A stretch of 19,759 nt of DNA from Croceibacterium_A sp039927815 (GTDB lineage Bacteria; Pseudomonadota; Alphaproteobacteria; Sphingomonadales; Sphingomonadaceae), in assembly GCA_039927815.1 (NCBI GenBank), contig JBDSUJ010000047.1, forward strand, positions 1 to 19,759. The letters are read 5' to 3'. The notes below the pieces were generated by a model. The model did no database searches, was not told where the DNA came from, and saw only the letters and a program-made list of their open reading frames with translations. Both the position numbers and the translations under genes were made by a program. Within the stretch, counting starts at the first letter, position 1, and every line of letters starts with the position of its first letter. Below are positions 14,403 to 19,759 of the stretch, one piece after another.

Positions 14403-15968
14403 GTGAAGCCCGTGCGCTACTCCTACGGCATCACCGCGGCCCTGCTTACCGGCGGCGCAGCAATTTCCCTCATGACCGGATATCCGGCGGGCGCCCAGGT
14501 GGCGCAGAACGATGCCCGGCCCATGGCCCAGATCGTGCCCCGAGCGGGCGCGCCGACCAGCTTCGCGGACCTGACCGCCCAGCTGTCTCCCGCGGTCGTC
14601 AACATCTCCACCCGGCAGCGCATCACCGTTCCGGCGCAGACCAATCCGTTTTCGGGCACGCCTTTCGAGGGACTGTTCGGCAATCAGCAGGGCGGGAATG
14701 GCGGCGGCAATGGTGGCGGCGGCGCCGCCCCGACCACGCGGGAAGCCCAGTCGCTCGGTTCGGGTTTCCTGATCTCGGCCGACGGCTACGTCGTCACCAA
14801 CAACCACGTCATCAATCCGCCTGACACCAAGGCCGAGCTCGAGGAAGTCAGCGTCACCACCGCTGACGGCACCGAGTACCCGGCGCAAGTGGTCGCGCGC
14901 GACCAGGCGTCGGACCTCGCGGTGCTCAAGATCAAGCGGCCGCAGCCGTTCCCGTTCGTCCACTTCGGCGATTCGAGCCACGCGCGCGTTGGCGACTGGG
15001 TGATCGCGATCGGCAATCCGTTCAGCCTCGGCGGCACGGTCACCGCGGGCATCATCTCCGCGGTTTACCGCAACACCGACAGCGGCGGCGCTTATGACCG
15101 CTACATCCAGACCGACGCCAGCATCAATCGCGGCAATTCGGGTGGCCCGCTGTTTGACATGCAAGGCGATGTGATCGGCATCAACAACGCCATTTATTCG
15201 CCGTCGGGCGGCAGCGTTGGCATCGGATTTGCGATCCCCGCGGAAGTCGCCGCGCCGATCGTCAACAAGCTGGTTCGCGGCGAAGAGATCGTGCGCGGTT
15301 ATGTCGGCGTACGCATCCAGCGGATGAACGACGATCTCGCCGCCGCGCTCGGCATCCCGGCCAATCGCGGCGAGTTCATCCAGTCGGTCCAGGCCGGCGA
15401 ACCTGCCGAAAAGGCGGGAGTGCGCTCTGGAGATGTCGTGCTGCGGGTTGGGCCCCAGGAAGTGACGCGTGAGCAATCACTGTCCTATCTGGTCGCCAAT
15501 CTGGCGCCCGGCACCCGCGTCAATCTCGACGTACTGCGCGACGGCAAGCGGATTTCCATCCCGGTCACCGTCGGACGCCGGCCGAGCGAGGACGAGCTCA
15601 CTTCGCAACAGTTCAATCCGGACGCGCAGGACCAGATTGCGCCGCCGACGCAGCAGGGTACCGGCCTGATCGAAAAATCGCTCGGCGTGCAGGTTATCCC
15701 GCTTACCGCGCCGATCGCGACTCAGCTCGGCGTGGCTGGAACGGTGCGCGGTCTGGTCGTCGCGGCGGTCGATCCGAACTCCTATGCAGGGCAGATGGGT
15801 TTGGCGCGCGGCACGATCATCACCGGCGCCGGTGGACGCGATGTGGCCAACCAGGCGGATCTCGAAGCCGCCATTGCCGCGGCCAAGAGCCAGAGCCGGG
15901 CCGCGTTGCTGCTGCGGGTGATCGTGCGCGGCCAGCCGGCCGTGTCGGTCCCACTCCGCCTCCGCTAA
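14403..15968 (+). CDS. HtrA/DegP-type periplasmic serine protease
   Basis: A 521-residue envelope protease and chaperone that degrades misfolded periplasmic proteins. It has a Sec signal peptide (about 1-35, ending in GAQVAQ), a trypsin-like domain with catalytic triad H135 (VTNNHVI), D171 (ASDLAVLKI) and S246 (RGNSGGPL), and two PDZ domains at about 290-390 and 425-518. A glycine-rich loop (96-108) lies in the LA loop position before the triad His. The start is a GTG at 14403 close behind AAGAGG; a second GTG at 14415 is possible. It follows hflKC on the same strand, a common alphaproteobacterial order, and complements FtsH in membrane quality control. DegP versus DegQ cannot be told apart here. 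Confidence 0.93.
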   Translation: MKPVRYSYGITAALLTGGAAISLMTGYPAGAQVAQNDARPMAQIVPRAGAPTSFADLTAQLSPAVVNISTRQRITVPAQTNPFSGTPFEGLFGNQQGGNGGGNGGGGAAPTTREAQSLGSGFLISADGYVVTNNHVINPPDTKAELEEVSVTTADGTEYPAQVVARDQASDLAVLKIKRPQPFPFVHFGDSSHARVGDWVIAIGNPFSLGGTVTAGIISAVYRNTDSGGAYDRYIQTDASINRGNSGGPLFDMQGDVIGINNAIYSPSGGSVGIGFAIPAEVAAPIVNKLVRGEEIVRGYVGVRIQRMNDDLAAALGIPANRGEFIQSVQAGEPAEKAGVRSGDVVLRVGPQEVTREQSLSYLVANLAPGTRVNLDVLRDGKRISIPVTVGRRPSEDELTSQQFNPDAQDQIAPPTQQGTGLIEKSLGVQVIPLTAPIATQLGVAGTVRGLVVAAVDPNSYAGQMGLARGTIITGAGGRDVANQADLEAAIAAAKSQSRAALLLRVIVRGQPAVSVPLRLR

Positions 15969-15973
15969 ATGCC

Positions 15974-16005
15974 AGCCTGACTCCGCCGGCGCGCGGCCCC
16001 AGGCT
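15974..16005. terminator. Bidirectional hairpin between htrA and the PBP gene
   Basis: AGCCTG (15974-15979) pairs with CAGGCT (16000-16005), with an inner GCCG/CGGC stem. It fills the 36-base gap between convergent stops and is followed on the plus strand by TATTGG. Suitable as a shared terminator, although neither side has a strong T run. Confidence 0.45.
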
Positions 16006-18191
16006 TATTGGCCGAACGGCGGCGGTTGGCGTGGAACCGGCGCCAACGTAGCCCGCGGTGCGGGCCCCCCGGGTGGGACGCTGCGTCCGGTCGCCTGATC
16101 GAGGAAATCGTCGTTCGCCGCGGCCGGCGGTGGCCGGCCGATCGGCGCGGGAGCGGGCGCCCGCGGATCAGATCGCCGCGACGGTTGGAGCGGCGCCTCG
16201 TCCTGTCCCTCGGGTGGGAGCGGCACACGGCGATCTTCGGATACGCCCGGTTCAACCAGATTGCCCTGCTCGTCGGTATAGTAATAGGGATCGTCGGGGC
16301 TGTTGAGGATCTGTTCCTGGTCTGGCTCGAGCTGCCATTCGGGGAGCTGCACCGCGGTGTCGAACGGCTCGATCGGACGCTTGGCCACGGCGTAGCGCAT
16401 GAAGGTCGCAAACGCGCGCGCGGGGGCCGTTCCGCCCTGCAGCCCGGGCACCGTCTTGGCGTCGTCGCGACCCATCCACACCCCGGTGGTAATCCCGCTT
16501 GAAAAGCCGAGAAACCAGCCGTCCTTGTTCGACGAGGTCGTACCGGTCTTGCCGGCGACCGGGCGGCCGATCTGCGCTGCGCGCCCGGTCCCTGTGCTGA
16601 CCGCGGTCTGCAGCAGGTCGGTCATGCCCTTGGCCACGTAATCGGGGACCAGCGGGGATGACTGGGCATCCTGGTGGCGATAGAGCACTTGTCCGCTGTT
16701 GGAGGTCACCTTGGTGATCCCGTAAGGCTCGACCGCACGCCCGCCGGCCGAAATCGCCGCAAACGCGCGGGTCATGTCCAGCACCCGCACGTCGGAGGTG
16801 CCCAAAACCATCGATGGATAGGTCGAGATCGGCGTGGTGATACCGAACCGGCGCGCCATCGACGCCACGGTGCTGAAGCCGACTTCGTTGCCCAGCTGGG
16901 CCGCGACGGTGTTGATCGAATAAGCGAACGCGGTCCTGAGATCGACCGCGCCGGAAAAGCGCCCGCTGGAATTGCGCGGGCTCCAGCCGCCGATCGTGAC
17001 CGGTTCGTCGACCACCCGGTCGCTCGGCTTGTAGCCTGCCTCGAGTGCGGACAAGTAGACGAACAGCTTCCACGCGGAGCCCGGCTGGCGAATCGCCTCG
17101 GTCGCGCGGTTGTAGCTGGTCTTCACATAGTCGGTGCCGCCGACCATCGCCAGGATTGCGCCGTCCCGGTCGAGGCTGACCAGCGCCCCTTGGGCCGCGC
17201 CGGGTACATTGCCGCGTAACGATGCGAGGGCGGCTTTTTCCATGCCGGGATCGAGCGTGGTCCATACCTCGATCGGCTCGGTGCTGTCGTTTGACAGTAG
17301 AATGTCGAGCTGGGGCAGCGCCCAGTCGGTGAAGTAACGCGCGGCATTCTGCCCCTCCTGCGGTCGAAGCTTGACCTGGCTGATGTCGATCTCGCCGGCT
17401 TCGGCGGCGCCGATCGCCCCGTAGCGGCGCATCAATTGCAGCACCACATTGGCGCGACTGACCGCGGCATCGACATCGGCGGTGGGGGAATAGCGGCTCG
17501 GCGCCTTGACCAGCCCGGCGATGATCGCCGCCTCGCCAATCGACAAGTCACGCGCTGAGTGGCTGAAGAACTTCCGACTGGCCGAATCTATGCCATAGGC
17601 GCCGCCGCCGAAGTAGACCTTGTTGAGGTACAATTCGAGGATCTGGGCCTTCGAGAACTTGGCTTCGAGCGCCATCGCGAGGACGGCCTCGCGCAGCTTG
17701 CGGTCGAGCGTGCGGTTGGAATTGAGGAAGATATTGCGCGCCAGCTGCTGGGTAATGGTCGATGTGGCGCGCAAGCCGCCCCCGTAGCGCAGCGAAATCC
17801 ACGCCGCACGCGCCAGGCCGATGGGATCGACGCCGATGTGCGAGTAGAACCGCCGGTCCTCGACCGCGACCATCGCATCCTTCATCGCCTGAGGAATTTC
17901 GTCGGCATCGAGCCATTGGCCGTAACTCGGACCGAGCGCGACCAGCTCGCTGCCGTCATTCGCCCGAACCGTGATCGTCTGGCCGACCTGGCTGTTCATC
18001 AAGGTGGCGTAACCCGGCATGTTGCGGGCGGCGAAATAGACCGCGGTGCCGAGCGCCAGCGCAAGCAGCAAAGCGATAGCGCCGCCCCAGACGAGGATAC
18101 GGTGCAGCCACAGCTTCCAGCCCGAAACCGGCGGGCGCGGCGGCGGCGCCTTGTTGCGGCTAGCCGAGCGCGCACCGCGCTGAATTGCCAT
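16005..18191 (-). CDS. Class A penicillin-binding protein (PBP1A type)
   Basis: A bifunctional peptidoglycan synthase of 728 residues. It has a basic, proline-rich cytoplasmic N-terminus (1-28), one membrane segment (about 30-53), a GT51 glycosyltransferase domain (about 75-245) with catalytic E111 in VEDRRFYSHIG, STITQQLARNIF (144-155) and YLNKVYFG (188-195), and a transpeptidase domain (about 300-600) with S372-A-W-K375, S425-I-N427 and K548-T-G550. The last 100 or so residues (630-728) are a Pro/Ala-rich tail with no visible fold. The ATG at 18189-18191 has AGGAAG close upstream. msrB lies 83 bases upstream on the same strand. All catalytic motifs are intact. Confidence 0.95.
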   Translation of the reverse strand: MAIQRGARSASRNKAPPPRPPVSGWKLWLHRILVWGGAIALLLALALGTAVYFAARNMPGYATLMNSQVGQTITVRANDGSELVALGPSYGQWLDADEIPQAMKDAMVAVEDRRFYSHIGVDPIGLARAAWISLRYGGGLRATSTITQQLARNIFLNSNRTLDRKLREAVLAMALEAKFSKAQILELYLNKVYFGGGAYGIDSASRKFFSHSARDLSIGEAAIIAGLVKAPSRYSPTADVDAAVSRANVVLQLMRRYGAIGAAEAGEIDISQVKLRPQEGQNAARYFTDWALPQLDILLSNDSTEPIEVWTTLDPGMEKAALASLRGNVPGAAQGALVSLDRDGAILAMVGGTDYVKTSYNRATEAIRQPGSAWKLFVYLSALEAGYKPSDRVVDEPVTIGGWSPRNSSGRFSGAVDLRTAFAYSINTVAAQLGNEVGFSTVASMARRFGITTPISTYPSMVLGTSDVRVLDMTRAFAAISAGGRAVEPYGITKVTSNSGQVLYRHQDAQSSPLVPDYVAKGMTDLLQTAVSTGTGRAAQIGRPVAGKTGTTSSNKDGWFLGFSSGITTGVWMGRDDAKTVPGLQGGTAPARAFATFMRYAVAKRPIEPFDTAVQLPEWQLEPDQEQILNSPDDPYYYTDEQGNLVEPGVSEDRRVPLPPEGQDEAPLQPSRRSDPRAPAPAPIGRPPPAAANDDFLDQATGRSVPPGGPAPRATLAPVPRQPPPFGQ

Positions 18192-18274
18192 CGCTTCCTG
18201 TTACCTCCGCCGGACCGGTGCGACGTGCATAAGTCAATCGGAACGCCGCGTTAACCGCTGTGCGCCGGGGCGCC

Positions 18275-18682
18275 TCAGTTATCCTCCGGCTTGAATTCGA
18301 GCGAGGCACTGTTGATGCAATAGCGCAACCCGCCGTCGTCGCGCGGACCGTCGGGGAACACGTGACCGAGATGCCCTTCGCACTTGGCGCACACGACTTC
18401 GGTGCGGACCATGCCGTGCGCGGTATCACGGTGCTCATCGACCGCGCCGTCCCCGGCGGGCCGGGTGAAGCTGGGCCAGCCCGAACCGCTGTCGAACTTC
18501 GCGTCGCTTTCAAACAGTGGCTGCCCGCATCCGGCGCAGACGTATTCGCCGGCGTCCTTGTTCTTGTCGTACTTGCCGGTGAACGCCCGCTCGGTGCCGC
18601 CCTCACGCAACACGCGGTACTGCTCGGGCGTCAACTTCTCGCGCCATTCGGCGTCGGGCATTTCCATCTTGTCGGGCATCAT
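18275..18682 (-). CDS. Peptide-methionine (R)-S-oxide reductase MsrB
   Basis: MsrB reduces the R form of methionine sulfoxide in proteins. The 135-residue product has the zinc-binding pairs C49-x2-C52 (VCAGCG) and C98-x2-C101 (VCAKCEGHLGH), GWPSF (68-72), HVFPDGP (107-113) and the catalytic C122 in RYCINSASLEF. The usual resolving cysteine of the SGCGWPSF motif is Ser here (S67), so the enzyme probably uses another reductant route, as is known for Ser-type MsrB. AGGAG lies 4 bases before the first ATG and 7 before the second (18677-18679); either may be used. An RpoH-type promoter match is visible upstream. Confidence 0.95.
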   Translation of the reverse strand: MMPDKMEMPDAEWREKLTPEQYRVLREGGTERAFTGKYDKNKDAGEYVCAGCGQPLFESDAKFDSGSGWPSFTRPAGDGAVDEHRDTAHGMVRTEVVCAKCEGHLGHVFPDGPRDDGGLRYCINSASLEFKPEDN

Positions 18683-18698
18683 GTGTCTCCTTGCGGGA

Positions 18699-18729
18699 GA
18701 TAGATAAGGTCTTTTGTAGGCGCCTCAAG
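18699..18729 (-). promoter_or_regulatory. RpoH-type promoter for msrB
   Basis: Read on the minus strand, CTTG (18726-18729), 17 bases, then CTTATCTATC (18699-18708) matches the alphaproteobacterial heat-shock pattern CTTG-N17/18-CYTATNTNNG in all but the last position. It lies about 17-47 bases before the msrB start. A sigma70 reading (TTGAGG-16-TATCTA) overlaps it. MsrB genes are known members of RpoH regulons in related bacteria, which supports the call; direct proof is not available. Confidence 0.55.
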
Positions 18730-18772
18730 CGGCGAGGGGACCGATGGCCGGTGGCCGCACGCCGCAAGTCAC

Positions 18773-19444
18773 CTAAGCGTTCACGTCCGCATAGTGGCTG
18801 GGGGCGGGGATGCCTTCCATCTTCTCGCTCAGCAGCGGGCGGAAGCTGGGGCGGCTTTTCATCACCCGGTACCAGCCGTGTGCTTCTTCATGGCCGGCCC
18901 AGTCGATCCCGCCCAGATAGTCGGCCACGGAGATTTGCGCCGCGGCGGCGAAGTCGGCGAGGCTGAGCTGGGCGCCCGCGAGCCAGCGGCGCGTGCCCAC
19001 CAGCCAGTCGATGTAGAACAGGTGTTCGTGAACCAGCCGCATCGCCTGGCGCAACTGGTTCGAATCGGGCGACTGGCGCAGCACCAGCCGCTTCTTCATC
19101 TTCTCGTGCAGCAGCGGGTGAGTGACATCGGCGAAAAAGTTCTGGTCGAACAACGCCGTCAGCCGCCGGATTTCAGCCCGCTGGACCGCGCTGCCAAGGA
19201 TCAGCGGGCTCTTGTCGATCGTTTCTTCGAAGAATTCGCAGATCGCCTGGCTATCGATCAGCGTCAGTTTGCGATCTTCCAGCCGCAGCACCGGGGTGCG
19301 GGCATCGGGGTAGAGCTCGACGAACCGGTCGCTCGGCGCCCACGGGTAGTCGCGCACCAGTTCGTGGGCGACGCCCTTCTCGCCCAGCATCAGGCGAACC
19401 TTGCGGCTGAACGGGCACAGCGGGAAATAGTAGAGCTGCCACAT
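18773..19444 (-). CDS. GST-fold protein, probable FtsZ-binding FzlA
   Basis: A 223-residue glutathione S-transferase-fold protein. The N-terminal thioredoxin domain (1-80) begins LYYFPLCPFSRKVRLMLGEKG, with a CPFS motif at 10-13, and the helical C-terminal domain spans 85-205. It resembles FzlA, the GST-like protein that binds FtsZ and promotes constriction in Caulobacter: W35 sits where FzlA has its conserved Trp, and the tail KSRPSFRPLLSEKM...HYADVNA (196-223) matches the conserved C-terminus needed for FtsZ binding, as I recall it. A plain GST is the alternative. It is on the same strand as msrB and the PBP gene; the link of a division factor with a peptidoglycan synthase is suggestive only. 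Confidence 0.72.
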   Translation of the reverse strand: MWQLYYFPLCPFSRKVRLMLGEKGVAHELVRDYPWAPSDRFVELYPDARTPVLRLEDRKLTLIDSQAICEFFEETIDKSPLILGSAVQRAEIRRLTALFDQNFFADVTHPLLHEKMKKRLVLRQSPDSNQLRQAMRLVHEHLFYIDWLVGTRRWLAGAQLSLADFAAAAQISVADYLGGIDWAGHEEAHGWYRVMKSRPSFRPLLSEKMEGIPAPSHYADVNA

Positions 19445-19504
19445 CGCTGGCGCCGCCCATGCAACAAGCGGCGAGGCGCGTCCAGCACGGGACGAACGGC
19501 AAAC

Positions 19505-19759
19505 TCAGTCGCGGCGGCGCGAGCCCGCCTGGCGGGCGCGTTCGCCGATTTCGGCGAGCCGCGGGAGCATGTCTTCAAGCGCCGCGCTCATCTCGGCCAT
19601 CGCGCCCATCATCACCGGCACGCGCGCGGCGAATACGCGCGGCGCAGCGGCAGCTTCGGGCCCGATGACATCACGCACGCGGGTATCGGGATCCACTGAT
19701 TCGGGGTCCTCACCCGCAATCGTCGCGGCGGCTCGCAACAGCGGGCCCACCGGCAGGTC
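19505..19759 (-). CDS. 3' end of an unrecognised protein gene (partial)
   Basis: The C-terminal 84 residues of a protein whose start lies beyond the right edge; the frame is open to the last base (DLPVGPLLRA...). The visible part is Ala-rich and acidic early on, with a methionine-rich, probably helical segment (RVPVMMGAMAEMSAALEDML) and a basic end GSRRRD. It has no membrane segment and no domain I recognise. The stop is 60 bases before the FzlA-like gene on the same strand, so the two may be co-transcribed. Confidence 0.7.
   Translation of the reverse strand, partial: DLPVGPLLRAAATIAGEDPESVDPDTRVRDVIGPEAAAAPRVFAARVPVMMGAMAEMSAALEDMLPRLAEIGERARQAGSRRRD

Noticed and set aside
14680..14730. 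GGC/GGN-rich repeat run resembling a microsatellite
   Set aside because: It encodes the Gly-rich loop of the protease in frame and needs no other explanation.
14316..15476. 386-residue minus-strand frame
   Set aside because: Antisense to the HtrA protease gene, whose triad and PDZ domains are clear; composition typical of a shadow frame.
18192..18274. Possible promoter (TTAACG with TTATGC) upstream of the PBP gene
   Set aside because: The -10 match is poor and no heat-shock pattern fits; left unassigned.
1..19759. CRISPR arrays, insertion sequences, riboswitches
   Set aside because: No regular direct repeats with spacers, no transposase frames or terminal repeats, and no leader that I could match to a known riboswitch.

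Overview
The window looks like the chromosome of a GC-rich alphaproteobacterium, most likely a sphingomonad (Sphingomonadales, Erythrobacteraceae-like). The case rests on gene content and order recalled from the group: tRNA-Trp/secE/nusG, rsmB next to a DUF1674 gene, hflK-hflC-htrA, and a FzlA-like protein. No similarity search was possible.

Bases 1-2507 are the right-hand end of an integrative element whose left part lies outside the window. It carries an AlpA/excisionase-type HTH gene, an unrecognised gene, and a P4-type tyrosine integrase, all on the minus strand. The integrase sits beside a 3' fragment of tRNA-Trp (about 2462-2507). This fragment has the anticodon loop, T arm and CCA but no 5' half, so it is best read as the attR scar. 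The intact tRNA-Trp should lie at the other end of the element.

Bases 2508-3820 return to the core genome: a 49-residue small ORF, a strong hairpin terminator, a sigma70-like promoter, then secE and nusG (protein export and transcription elongation). rsmB (16S rRNA m5C methyltransferase) converges on nusG. It diverges from a small SDHAF4/DUF1674 gene, which is followed by a lipoprotein cytochrome c and, one base later, a signal-less SsuA/THI5-like protein.

Bases 6936-12203 are a minus-strand run read in the order apbC (Fe-S carrier), a TAT-exported molybdenum hydroxylase large subunit (IorB type), hemH (ferrochelatase), a PilZ protein and a small membrane protein. The first three are only 5 bp apart or overlap by 4 bp, so they are probably one operon centred on metal cofactors. 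The IorB-type subunit has no small 2Fe-2S partner here.

Bases 12297-15968 hold hflK, hflC and an HtrA/DegP protease on the plus strand: a membrane and envelope protein quality-control group, with a heat-shock-like promoter motif in front. Convergent to it on the minus strand are a class A penicillin-binding protein, msrB (with a good RpoH-type promoter match), a FzlA-like GST-fold protein (cell division) and the 3' end of an unrecognised gene that runs off the right edge.

The clearest points for follow-up are the tRNA-Trp integration site, the cytochrome/THI5-like pair, the orphan IorB subunit, the small ORF before secE and the RpoH-type promoter of msrB. I did not find a clear multi-gene defence system, CRISPR array or insertion sequence.
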